This document shows positions 1 to 6,650 of a stretch of 6,715 bases of DNA, piece after piece. The notes beneath the pieces were generated by a model, which was not told the DNA's origin, searched no databases, and saw nothing but the letters and a program-made list of their open reading frames with translations. Position 1 is the first letter of the stretch. The number at the start of each line of letters is the position of its first letter. Origin of the DNA: Peptostreptococcaceae bacterium (GTDB taxonomy: Bacteria; Bacillota; Clostridia; Peptostreptococcales; Anaerovoracaceae); contig JAENWI010000076.1 of the NCBI GenBank assembly GCA_016650115.1, positions 1-6,715 on the forward strand, written 5' to 3'. Made by a program: the position numbers and the translations under genes.

Positions 1-19
1 CTGAGATGCACCAAACAGA

Positions 20-51
20 AAGACCATTTGAAATTTCTTCGGAATGGTCTT
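20..51 (-). terminator. Probable intrinsic terminator after udk
   Basis: A perfect 9-bp inverted repeat (AAGACCATT at 20-28, AATGGTCTT at 43-51) encloses a 14-nt loop. It begins 29 bp past the udk stop codon. Read on the minus strand, the stem ends in TCTTT and is followed by CTGTTTGG, a modest U-rich tail. The position and orientation fit the end of the RNase-like/udk transcript. The U-tract is weak, so termination may be partial. Confidence 0.6.
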
Positions 52-80
52 AATTGTTATTTACTATTTTCATCAGTTCT

Positions 81-692
81 TTAAAGTAAAGCTTTGATTC
101 TTTCATTTAACATTTGAAGCGCAACAACATTAAAACCACCTTCAGGAATGATTATATCAGCATTTTTCTTACTGGGCTCCACGAATTCTTCGTGCATCAG
201 CTTGACGGTTGTCATGTACTGGTTAATGACAGACTCCATCGTCCTGCTTCTTTCACTGACATCCCTCAAAATTCTTCTAATGATTCTAACATCTGCATCC
301 GTATCAATAAACACCTTTATATCAAGTAAATCCAGCAGTTCTTTGTTCTCAAAGATTAGAATACCTTCTGCAATTACAACTTTTGACGGAGAAATATGAA
401 CAGTTTCTTTCACTCTGTTGTGTATTGTAAAGTCATAAATCGGTCTATTAATTGATTCCCAATCCTTAAGCGCTTTTATATGTTCAATGAATAAATCCGT
501 GTCAAAAGCGTTTGGATGGTCATAATTCAATTTTTCTCTTTCCTCAAATTCCATATCGCTGTGTTCTTTGTAATAAAAATCATGGCTTAAAATCGTAATT
601 TTCTCATGAAACTCACTTCTGATTTTATCAATCATCGTGGTTTTGCCACATCCCGTACCACCTGCAATACCTATTACTACTACATTTTTCAT
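81..692 (-). CDS. udk: Uridine kinase (uridine/cytidine kinase)
   Basis: This protein phosphorylates uridine, and probably cytidine, to UMP/CMP in the cytoplasm, the key step of pyrimidine nucleoside salvage. With the ATG at 692 it has 203 residues, normal for bacterial Udk. Visible motifs are the Walker A P-loop GGTGCGKT (residues 11-18), HDFYYK (37-42) with the likely catalytic Asp38, the NYDHP segment (about 56-60), His91 in the FTIHNR segment, the EGIL strand motif (109-112), the RRILRDVSERSR lid region (about 139-150) and EPSKKNADIIIP (172-183). These agree along the whole length with Udk as I remember it from E. coli. His91 sits where dual-specificity uridine/cytidine kinases carry His, whereas the cytidine-specific Thermus enzyme has Tyr, so both substrates are likely. 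An in-frame GTG at 713 would add seven residues but lacks a good ribosome binding site; the ATG at 692 has AAGAGG six bases upstream. It lies 28 bp after the RNase-like gene and is probably co-transcribed with it. Confidence 0.95.
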   Translation of the reverse strand: MKNVVVIGIAGGTGCGKTTMIDKIRSEFHEKITILSHDFYYKEHSDMEFEEREKLNYDHPNAFDTDLFIEHIKALKDWESINRPIYDFTIHNRVKETVHISPSKVVIAEGILIFENKELLDLLDIKVFIDTDADVRIIRRILRDVSERSRTMESVINQYMTTVKLMHEEFVEPSKKNADIIIPEGGFNVVALQMLNERIKALL

Positions 693-698
693 TGAATA

Positions 699-704
699 CC
701 TCTT
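699..704 (-). promoter_or_regulatory. Ribosome binding site that sets the udk start
   Basis: AAGAGG lies on the minus strand with a 6-nt spacer to the ATG at 692. The alternative GTG at 713 is preceded by TAGATAGAGC, which is a poor Shine-Dalgarno match and overlaps the stop of the upstream gene. This favours the 203-residue product. Confidence 0.6.
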
Positions 705-720
705 ATAATGCACGCTCTAT

Positions 721-2379
721 CTAAATATTATTATTATCGCCTTTTGTAATGGCTGCACCGAGATTCACCGTAGACTTTTCAAGCTCCAGAACGCTGCTGT
801 TAATTGCTGAAAGTTTGTCAGACGTAATCTCTTGAGCCATAGCAAGTCTGGTATTGTATAATATGGTTTCAAGATCGTCATGGATTTTCGCAATTTTAAG
901 TTTCACGCCCATCAGCACCTCATCATTCATCGCTTCCTTCATTGACTGCTCTCTGTTTACAATAGTACTGTTGGTCAGTTCAAACTCAGAAAAACCCTCA
1001 ACAACAATTGACTCAAGATTAATTTTCTCCTTTACAAGATCGGCAAAAGAATGCTTTGACTCAAGCTCACCATGTACGAAAAACACCTGCTTAGGTTGTT
1101 TCGCAAATCCGCTGATCCAGTTTAATAAACCTTCTCTGTCTGCATGGCCAGAGAAGCCTTCAAGATTGTGAATTTCTGCATTAACATGAATTTCTTCCCC
1201 AAATAGAGTGACATCTTTTTTACCTTCAACAATTAATCTGCCTAGCGTACCCTCTGCCTGATAACCAACAAAAACAATACTGCTTTTCTTGTTCCAAAGA
1301 TTATGCTTTAAATGATGCCTTATTCTTCCTGCTTCACACATGCCACTGGCCGAAATAATAATTTTAGGGTTTTCGTCTAAATTCAGCGCTTTTGATTCGT
1401 CGCTGGTTCTTGTGAATTTCAGATTTTTAAAATCAAGAGGATTGTCTCCCGCTAAGATATAATTCTTTGTCTCTTCGTCGAACAGATTAGCATTTTTCCT
1501 GAAAACCTCGGTTGCGGTTGTTGCCATAGGGCTGTCTATATAAACCATAACCTTATCCAGAAAATCCCTATGTTCCCCATGATTTTCATAAAATCTGTTC
1601 AATTCAAATATTAATTCCTGCGTTCTGCCAACAGCAAAGGATGGAATAACTACAGTCCCGCCTCTTTTTGTTGTATCAAAAATAATTTTCATCAGTTCTT
1701 CAATGCTTGTCGCATTTTCCGGATGTAATCTGTTTCCATATGTCGTTTCCATAATCAGATAATCAGCACTCTTTATAATAGTTGGATTTCTGAGTAATGG
1801 CCTGTCCATTACTCCTAAATCACCGGAGAAAACGATTTTTGACACATTGTCATTTTCCTCAACCCATAATTCTATAATGGCCGAACCCAGTATATGGCCT
1901 GCATCATTAAATACAAATTTAATTTTTTCGTTTAATGCAATTAATTGATCATAAAGAACCGGGACAACATATTTAAGGGAATCAACCGCATCATTCACGG
2001 TATATAATGGCTCAACCCTCTCTTTATTAGTCCTTGCGGCCTTCTTATTTTTCCATTCTGCTTCCTTCTCATGGATATATCCGCTATCCTTCAGCATTAC
2101 TTCAAGAAGATCCGCTGTTGCATCTGTACAATATATTTTTCCCCTAAACCCTCTTTTTACAAGAAGCGGAAGACGCCCGCAGTGATCTATATGAGCATGA
2201 CTTAAAATCACAAAATCTATTTCTGCCGGGTTGAATGGAAATTCCTCAAAATTTAAAGCATCCATAGCCTTACCGCCTTGAAACTGACCACAGTCAAGAA
2301 GCAGCTTATTTTCATCTGTTGTTATCAGATGACAGGATCCTGTCACTCCTGCCGCTGCTCCACAAAATTTTATCTTCAT
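721..2379 (-). CDS. Beta-CASP metallo-beta-lactamase-fold RNase (CPSF/YSH1-like)
   Basis: This is a predicted zinc-dependent ribonuclease of the CPSF-73/YSH1-like branch of the metallo-beta-lactamase superfamily. It should act on RNA in the cytoplasm as an endonuclease and possibly a 5'-3' exonuclease. The 552 residues contain the metal-binding SHAHIDH motif (60-66), His162 in AGHILGSA, and Asp187 in SGDLG. A beta-CASP insert spans about 205-380, with METTYG (210-215), IPSFAVGRTQE (245-255), DSPMA (282-286) and SASGMCEAGR (343-352). The RNA-specificity segment at about 393-450 carries FSGHAD (His412) and VHGE (His436). All expected catalytic positions are present. From about residue 465 there is a polar, probably helical extension of some 85 residues with no motif I recognise; there is no N-terminal KH domain of the archaeal CPSF type. 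The start is supported by AAGGGGG six bases upstream. The gene has its own promoter region and precedes udk. The family call is firm; the RNA substrate is unknown. Confidence 0.9.
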   Translation of the reverse strand: MKIKFCGAAAGVTGSCHLITTDENKLLLDCGQFQGGKAMDALNFEEFPFNPAEIDFVILSHAHIDHCGRLPLLVKRGFRGKIYCTDATADLLEVMLKDSGYIHEKEAEWKNKKAARTNKERVEPLYTVNDAVDSLKYVVPVLYDQLIALNEKIKFVFNDAGHILGSAIIELWVEENDNVSKIVFSGDLGVMDRPLLRNPTIIKSADYLIMETTYGNRLHPENATSIEELMKIIFDTTKRGGTVVIPSFAVGRTQELIFELNRFYENHGEHRDFLDKVMVYIDSPMATTATEVFRKNANLFDEETKNYILAGDNPLDFKNLKFTRTSDESKALNLDENPKIIISASGMCEAGRIRHHLKHNLWNKKSSIVFVGYQAEGTLGRLIVEGKKDVTLFGEEIHVNAEIHNLEGFSGHADREGLLNWISGFAKQPKQVFFVHGELESKHSFADLVKEKINLESIVVEGFSEFELTNSTIVNREQSMKEAMNDEVLMGVKLKIAKIHDDLETILYNTRLAMAQEITSDKLSAINSSVLELEKSTVNLGAAITKGDNNNI

Positions 2380-2426
2380 ATTTGTCCCCCTTCATATTCA
2401 TCTGGTTTTCAATATCTTTTTTATTC

Positions 2427-2454
2427 ATTATATTTATTATACAGGTTTATTATA
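2427..2454 (-). promoter_or_regulatory. Promoter region of the RNase-like/udk unit
   Basis: Three TATAAT hexamers occur on the minus strand at 2449-2454, 2436-2441 and 2427-2432 within the 120-bp gap between the upstream terminator and the start codon. The one at 2449-2454 has AGAACA 17 bp upstream, sharing only ACA with the -35 consensus. The others have no convincing -35. A promoter here is expected because a strong terminator lies just upstream, but which hexamer is used cannot be decided. Confidence 0.5.
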
Positions 2455-2500
2455 GAAATGCACCTAAAATATGTTCTATTTATTGCATATCTCACATAAA

Positions 2501-2544
2501 AAAAGAAACAGGAGTGGATATTTCTATCCACTCCTGTTTCTTTT
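2501..2544 (-). terminator. Strong intrinsic terminator after the carbamoylase gene
   Basis: A perfect 20-bp stem (2501-2520 with 2525-2544) has a 4-nt loop, TTTC on the plus strand. On the minus strand the stem ends in a run of seven T at 2504-2498. It begins 27 bp after the stop codon of the amidase gene. The GC-containing core (CAGGAGTGGAT and its complement) with flanking A/T pairs is a textbook Rho-independent terminator. It separates the pyrimidine-catabolic genes from the RNase-like/udk unit. Confidence 0.9.
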
Positions 2545-2570
2545 AAACAAATTCATATTTTTCAAGTGAT

Positions 2571-3833
2571 TTATTTTGCATCCACCTTAAGTACTGCATT
2601 GAGCATAACTGTTGCTCCAGCTGTGCATTGTTCTGGTGTGGAGAATTCCGGTTCACAGTGAGAATGTCCATCCTTTGATACTACAAATATCATTGTTGTA
2701 GGTATCATATAGCTGGCAAACTGAGCATCATGACCTGCTCCGCTATTAATAAACTGATGTTTAACGCCGTTTTCTTCTGCTGCTTCCTTTGTAATTGCAA
2801 TTAACTCTTTATCAAAATATACTGTATCTCTGGCCCAAGCCAGTTCAATATCGCATTTGCATTTCGCCCATTCTTTTGTTTCAAGACTCTTTACAATAGC
2901 AAGAACCTGTTCAAGCACTTTAGGATCCTCATGTCTCACATCAATAGAGAAGTCAATCAAATCAGGTATTACTGTATGCACATTTGGATGGCATAAAATT
3001 TCCCCTGTTGTATAAACAAGTTCTGGTCTGCCCAACTTATCAATTTCAGCATGCAAGTATACAAGCGCCTGTGCTGCTGCAAATAAGGCATCCTGTCTTT
3101 TATGCATTGGAGTAGTTCCTGCGTGATCTGCCTGTCCGTAGAATCTTATTCTATAGTTAAACATACCAAGTACACAAGTAACAACGCCAACGTCATTTCC
3201 CGCATCTTCAAGGATAGGTCCCTGTTCAATATGGATTTCAAACATGGCTTTATATTGATCAGCACTTAACCTGTTTTTCTTGTCACCCTTAAATCCTGAT
3301 GCGTCCAAAGCTTCTCCAAAAGTTGTAGTTCTATCTATTACGCTCTTTGATTTAAGCATATTTTCAAGTTTAAATTTCTTTCCAATGGCTTCCGGTAAAA
3401 AATCGTTGCAAACAACACCAGAGCACATCATGGCTGGTGGATATAAAGATCCCTCTTCATTTGTCCATATCATCGCAGTCATTGGGTGTTTGTGCGGAAT
3501 ATTTTCAGCAACAATTGTCTCTAACACTTCCATTCCGCCCATGACACCCAAAATGCCGTCATAATTCCCGCCATTCTTAACAGAGTCAACATGAGAAGCC
3601 ATAACAATTCTCTTTGCCTTTTGATCAGATCCGGCAATAGTTGCATACACATTAGCCAAATCATCAGTTTCTATAGTAGCGCCAATTGCTTCCATTCTTT
3701 TAACAAATTCATTTCTTGCCTGAATTGCTTCGGGAGAAAGTGAATATCTTGTTATTCCGCCATGTCCTGCATCGCCGAACTTGCTGAAAGTTGTAATTTT
3801 ATCTTCCATTCTTTTTACGTCACAATTATACAT
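2571..3833 (-). CDS. M20-family amidase: probable beta-ureidopropionase / N-carbamoyl amino acid hydrolase
   Basis: This is a metal-dependent amidohydrolase of the hydantoinase/carbamoylase branch of peptidase family M20. It most likely hydrolyses N-carbamoyl-beta-alanine to beta-alanine, CO2 and ammonia, the last step of reductive uracil breakdown. The 420 residues (typical length about 410-420) show GGITR (25-29), a metal site in SHVDSV (80-85) with His81, bridging Asp92 in NYDG, Glu126/Glu127 in NEEG, His201 in EIHIEQGP (199-206), the dimerisation-domain motif QADHAGTTPMHKRQDA (234-249), SGAGHDA (364-370) and the last ligand His392 in SHCEPE. The full set of expected metal ligands is therefore present. 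The ATG at 3833 has AAAAGGAGG seven bases upstream, so this start is preferred over the internal Met9. The gene follows preTA after 208 bp and has its own promoter-like sequence. Family members also act on N-carbamoyl-L-amino acids, allantoate or ureidoglycine; the substrate assignment rests on the preTA neighbourhood rather than on residues I can see. Confidence 0.85.
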   Translation of the reverse strand: MYNCDVKRMEDKITTFSKFGDAGHGGITRYSLSPEAIQARNEFVKRMEAIGATIETDDLANVYATIAGSDQKAKRIVMASHVDSVKNGGNYDGILGVMGGMEVLETIVAENIPHKHPMTAMIWTNEEGSLYPPAMMCSGVVCNDFLPEAIGKKFKLENMLKSKSVIDRTTTFGEALDASGFKGDKKNRLSADQYKAMFEIHIEQGPILEDAGNDVGVVTCVLGMFNYRIRFYGQADHAGTTPMHKRQDALFAAAQALVYLHAEIDKLGRPELVYTTGEILCHPNVHTVIPDLIDFSIDVRHEDPKVLEQVLAIVKSLETKEWAKCKCDIELAWARDTVYFDKELIAITKEAAEENGVKHQFINSGAGHDAQFASYMIPTTMIFVVSKDGHSHCEPEFSTPEQCTAGATVMLNAVLKVDAK

Positions 3834-3875
3834 AAATAGTCCTCCTTTTATTTTAAAAACTTCTTCTTATCGAAT

Positions 3876-3904
3876 ATTATATAAGAATTAATGTGTCCTT
3901 ACAT
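3876..3904 (-). promoter_or_regulatory. Candidate promoter of the carbamoylase gene
   Basis: A perfect TATAAT (3881-3876 on the minus strand) lies 42 bp upstream of the start codon. The hexamer 17 bp further upstream is ATGTAA (3904-3899), matching the -35 consensus at three of six positions. The -10 is ideal but the -35 is weak, so an activator may be needed, or transcription may come mainly from read-through of preTA. Confidence 0.5.
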
Positions 3905-3915
3905 TTTAACACATT
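3890..3915. promoter_or_regulatory. Inverted repeat around the -35 region, possible operator
   Basis: AATGTGT at 3890-3896 and ACACATT at 3909-3915 form a perfect 7-bp inverted repeat with a 12-bp spacer. The half-site centres are 19 bp apart, close to two helical turns. The candidate -35 hexamer of the carbamoylase gene lies inside the spacer, a place where a bound dimer would affect RNA polymerase. In AT-rich DNA a 7-bp repeat can arise by chance. Confidence 0.35.
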
Positions 3916-3922
3916 TGTTCAT

Positions 3923-3980
3923 ATTGCAGGGCCAATCGAGAAAAGTATACAAAATACTTTATCCCTATTGGCCCTGTAAT
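3923..3980. other. Long hairpin between preA and the carbamoylase gene
   Basis: A 14-bp outer stem with one G-T wobble (3923-3936 with 3967-3980; core CAGGGCCAAT / ATTGGCCCTG) encloses an inner 7-bp hairpin (AAAGTAT 3942-3948 with ATACTTT 3954-3960). Its T-rich flank, TATTTTATTTT, lies on the plus-strand side, so it looks like an intrinsic terminator for plus-strand transcription, though no plus-strand gene exists here. On the minus strand the outer stem is followed by CAATATGAAC with no U-tract. It may attenuate, stabilise or mark the 3' end of the preTA mRNA, or be bidirectional. Confidence 0.5.
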
Positions 3981-4041
3981 TTATTTTATTTTGGAAGCTA
4001 ATCACACTTATTCGAGATAAATATGATTTGAATGCAATAAA

Positions 4042-5295
4042 TTATTCATAATTTTTCTTTATTGCGATATCTATTTTATTTCTTCCTTCTTTCCATTTGA
4101 TTTCTCCTGGTGTGATACATCCTTGAACAGGACATACATTCAGGCAAAGGTGACAACCTACGCAGTCATCATTAAGCTTAGGTTTTCTGGTATTTTCATC
4201 CCAGTCAATTGCCTGATGAGCTGCGTCGTAACATGACAAGTAGCATCTTCCGCAACCGATACATTTGTCTTCATCAAATGCAGGTAATATTTTAAAATCT
4301 CTGTTTAAGTCTTCAGCTGGTATAAGACTACCTAAAGCAAGACCAACAAATTCGTCAACGGTATTATATCCTCTTTCGTCCATAAAATGGCTCATACCAC
4401 TAATCATATCCTCAACAATTCTATAGCCATATTGCATAATTGCTGTTGTAACCTGAATATTTCTACAGCCTAACAATATGAATTCAACCGCATCTCTCCA
4501 TGTTTCTATTCCGCCAATACCAGAAAGGTGCGTTTTGCCCACAATTTCATCTTGCATAAGTTGGGCAACAAATCGAAGTGCGATTGGTTTTACTGCAGCT
4601 CCTGAATATCCAGAAATTGAAGATTTGCCATTAACCACCGGCATCCCTGTCATATTTTCAAAATCAATATTTGTGATTGATTTCACTGTATTAATACAGG
4701 AAACTCCAGCAGCACCACCTGCCAAGGCAGCTCTTGCGGATGGTTCCATATTTGTAAGATTTGGCGTCATCTTTGCTATAAACGGTATTTTAGTTGTTGA
4801 ACTAACTGCCTGACTATAACTTTTTACTAATTCTAAATTCGTTCCAACATCTGAACCCATATCATGGCTTGTCATCTGTGGACATGAAAAGTTTCCTTCT
4901 ATAAGATCCGCTCCAGCCTGGTCACACATCTTGGCAAGCTGTCTCCATTCATGATCGTTGCTTCCCATAATGGATGCAACCATAACCTTATCCGGGTAAT
5001 CTCTCTTTAATTTGAACATGTTTTCAAAATTCAACTGTGTTGGTTTATCTGAAATCTGTTCCATATTCTTGAAACCAATCCATGGTAAACCTTCTTTATT
5101 TGTCTGGTCAAATCTTGGTGAACACTCATCAGCTACGAATATCCCTATAGTTTTATAGAATACTCCTCCCCAACCTTCTTCAAATGACTTTGCAACCATT
5201 TCATAATTGCTTCCTACTGGTGATGATGAAAGGAAGAATGGGTTTTCGCACTTAACTCCTAAGTAATCGATCGATAAATCTTTCTTAACTGCCAT
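4042..5295 (-). CDS. preA: NAD-dependent dihydropyrimidine dehydrogenase, catalytic subunit PreA
   Basis: This is the FMN and iron-sulfur subunit that reduces uracil or thymine to the 5,6-dihydro form with electrons from PreT, the first step of reductive pyrimidine catabolism in the cytoplasm. The 417 residues begin with a dihydroorotate-dehydrogenase-like TIM barrel: SSSPVG (23-28), KTIG (Lys48, flavin contact), KNMEQIS (Asn77), NFSCP (135-139) with the catalytic Cys138, INTV (Asn202/Thr203), SGYSG (228-232), SGIGGIE (258-264) and QVTTA (281-285). The Asn77, Asn135, Ser137, Cys138, Asn202 and Thr203 set matches the pyrimidine-binding and acid residues of mammalian dihydropyrimidine dehydrogenase. 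The C-terminus carries two [4Fe-4S] ferredoxin motifs, Cys345/348/351/355 and Cys378/381/384/388. The sequence agrees closely with E. coli PreA as I remember it. The frame stays open to 5370, but the ATG at 5295 begins the conserved MAVKKDLSIDYLG region and has AAAGGAG nine bases upstream. Only one base separates it from the preT stop, so translation is probably coupled. Confidence 0.95.
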   Translation of the reverse strand: MAVKKDLSIDYLGVKCENPFFLSSSPVGSNYEMVAKSFEEGWGGVFYKTIGIFVADECSPRFDQTNKEGLPWIGFKNMEQISDKPTQLNFENMFKLKRDYPDKVMVASIMGSNDHEWRQLAKMCDQAGADLIEGNFSCPQMTSHDMGSDVGTNLELVKSYSQAVSSTTKIPFIAKMTPNLTNMEPSARAALAGGAAGVSCINTVKSITNIDFENMTGMPVVNGKSSISGYSGAAVKPIALRFVAQLMQDEIVGKTHLSGIGGIETWRDAVEFILLGCRNIQVTTAIMQYGYRIVEDMISGMSHFMDERGYNTVDEFVGLALGSLIPAEDLNRDFKILPAFDEDKCIGCGRCYLSCYDAAHQAIDWDENTRKPKLNDDCVGCHLCLNVCPVQGCITPGEIKWKEGRNKIDIAIKKNYE

Positions 5296-5296
5296 A

Positions 5297-6559
5297 TTAC
5301 TTAACTCCTTTCTTTTCAAGGTATGCAATGATTGAAGCTGCTGCCTCTTTACCTTCTGCAACTGCTTCAACTACTGTCTTTCCACCATTGACGATGTCTC
5401 CAGCAGCAAATACTTTCGCATCACTTGTAATGAACTGTTCGCTAACCTTTATGCTACCTTTTTCGTCTGTATCAACTTTTATAAATTGATCAACTTTTTC
5501 TGCTCCCTGTCCAATTGCAAATACCACTGCATCCGCCTTAAACTTAGCTCCAGAAACTCCATCTCTTCCGTCGAACATTGCAAATTCAACTTTATCTGTT
5601 CCAAGTATTTCCGCTGGTGCCATTTCTGTGGTAATTCCAACTCCAAGAGATAATGCGTATTCAAATTCAGTCATGTTTGCCGGAGCTTCTTCAATAGTTC
5701 GTCTGTAAACCAGTCTCACATTTGATGCACCAGTAAGCTTAGCTGTAACTGCACAGTCAACTGCAACATCTCCGCCACCAATAACGATGACATTTTGTCC
5801 AGGTTTAAAAGCTTCTTTCATGGTTCTGGCTTTTTTTAAGAAATCTACTGCTGCATATACGCCCTTTAAGTCAGTACCCTTGATATTTGGAATTTTTGCG
5901 CCCCAAAGCCCAACACCAACAAATATGGCATCAAAACTATTTAAATCCGTTGCTTTAACTTCTTTTCCAAATTCAAATTTAACACCAAGCTCTTCAACTT
6001 TAGCGATATCATGTGCCACTACTGCTTTTGGAAGTCTAGTTTGTGCTATTCCATAAGTTAATACTCCGCCAGCTTCAGCTTCTCTTTCAAATATAGTTAC
6101 ATTATAGCCTTCTCCTGCAAGTTTAGCTGCGCAGGCAAGTGATGAAGGCCCTGATCCAACACAAGCAATAGTTGCAGCTTTTTTTTCTGCAGGTGCTTTT
6201 AGTGTTTTCATGTCGAAAATTTCTTCCTGTTCAATTGCATATCTTTGGAGTTTCCCAATTTCAATAGGTCTATCAATTCCACATCTGCTGCAAGCTTCTT
6301 CACACAATCTGTCATAAGGACATATTCTTGCACAAGTCCCTCCCAGAATGTTGTTTTCTCTAATTGTTTCAGCAGCACCTTTTGGGTTTCTAAATCTGAT
6401 TGATCTAATAAATTTCCCAGGATCTGTACCAGCAGGACATCCCTTACTGCAAGGGGCATCGATACATAGCAAACATCTTGAAGCTTCTTCCATTGCTGTT
6501 CTGTGATTAAATCCAGCTACAGCTTCTGAATTGAATTCTGCTTTTACTATTTTGCTCAA
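5297..6559 (-). CDS. preT: NAD-dependent dihydropyrimidine dehydrogenase, electron-input subunit PreT
   Basis: This is the FAD and iron-sulfur subunit that takes electrons from NAD(P)H and passes them to PreA. The 420 residues start with a GltD-type double-cluster domain: Cys29/32/37/41 in CLLCIDAPCSKGCP, then Cys76/80/86/90. Gln105 in IGKLQRY aligns with Gln156, the unusual cluster ligand of mammalian dihydropyrimidine dehydrogenase. An FAD Rossmann motif VGSGPSS lies at 134-140, a second nucleotide-binding motif GGGDVAVD at 261-268, and the closing FAD motif FAAGD at 394-398. The length resembles E. coli PreT (about 412). An extra Cys93 has no counterpart I recall. The start codon is TTG at 6559, chosen because AAGGAGG lies eight bases upstream and the first cysteine then falls at residue 29, as in E. 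coli. It is the first gene of the preTA unit and ends one base before preA. GltD-like glutamate synthase small subunits share the fold, but the preA partner makes PreT the clear choice. Confidence 0.93.
   Translation of the reverse strand: MSKIVKAEFNSEAVAGFNHRTAMEEASRCLLCIDAPCSKGCPAGTDPGKFIRSIRFRNPKGAAETIRENNILGGTCARICPYDRLCEEACSRCGIDRPIEIGKLQRYAIEQEEIFDMKTLKAPAEKKAATIACVGSGPSSLACAAKLAGEGYNVTIFEREAEAGGVLTYGIAQTRLPKAVVAHDIAKVEELGVKFEFGKEVKATDLNSFDAIFVGVGLWGAKIPNIKGTDLKGVYAAVDFLKKARTMKEAFKPGQNVIVIGGGDVAVDCAVTAKLTGASNVRLVYRRTIEEAPANMTEFEYALSLGVGITTEMAPAEILGTDKVEFAMFDGRDGVSGAKFKADAVVFAIGQGAEKVDQFIKVDTDEKGSIKVSEQFITSDAKVFAAGDIVNGGKTVVEAVAEGKEAAASIIAYLEKKGVK
5305..5311 (-). promoter_or_regulatory. 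Ribosome binding site that sets the preA start
   Basis: AAAGGAG lies within the last codons of preT (Lys-Lys-Gly-Val-Lys-stop), with a 9-nt spacer to the ATG at 5295. It rules for the 417-residue PreA and against the upstream in-frame extension, and suggests translational coupling that would keep the two subunits in balance. Confidence 0.8.
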
Positions 6560-6567
6560 TTCATTTT

Positions 6568-6574
6568 CCTCCTT
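6568..6574 (-). promoter_or_regulatory. preT ribosome binding site with TTG start and a decoy ATG
   Basis: AAGGAGG is followed by an 8-nt spacer to the TTG at 6559. An out-of-frame ATG at 6564 is only three bases from the site and opens a two-codon ORF (ATG-AAT-TGA) whose stop overlaps the TTG. The spacing favours initiation at TTG. Confidence 0.75.
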
Positions 6575-6605
6575 TATTATTATAACTATAGAATAATATA
6601 TGGTG

Positions 6606-6635
6606 TATATATGTTCAATCCAGTTGTAAAGTCAA
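6606..6635 (-). promoter_or_regulatory. Candidate proximal promoter (P2) of preTA
   Basis: TTGACT (6635-6630) is separated by 18 bp from TATATA (6611-6606), both on the minus strand. The -35 is nearly ideal; the -10 is fair. The expected start near 6599 would give a leader of about 40 nt. This promoter lies downstream of the palindrome at 6651-6664, so a protein bound there would sit just upstream of its -35. Confidence 0.55.
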
Positions 6636-6650
6636 TTTCGAAAAAAAGAG

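Noticed and set aside
693..713. Seven-residue extension of Udk from a GTG codon
   Set aside because: The GTG has no convincing ribosome binding site, while AAGAGG is well placed for the ATG at 692 where conserved sequence begins.
5296..5370. N-terminal extension of PreA by 25 residues
   Set aside because: It overlaps the end of preT in another frame, lacks family similarity, and a good ribosome binding site serves the ATG at 5295.
114..6056. Plus-strand open frames at 114-329, 148-399, 854-1171, 2278-2499, 2319-2546, 3280-3564, 4478-4813 and 5787-6056
   Set aside because: They mostly lie antisense to well-supported genes and show no recognisable domain; those at 2278-2546 run across a promoter region and a terminator.
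5479..6459. Minus-strand frames at 5479-5664 and 6208-6459
   Set aside because: Both are alternate-frame shadows inside preT.
5297..6559. Glutamate synthase small subunit (GltD) identity for the flavoprotein gene
   Set aside because: The fold is shared, but the short length, the DPYD-like cysteine domain and the direct coupling to preA indicate PreT.
6577..6590. TATAAT-like sequence just upstream of the preT ribosome binding site
   Set aside because: A start from it would leave almost no leader before the Shine-Dalgarno sequence; the sites further upstream are better placed.
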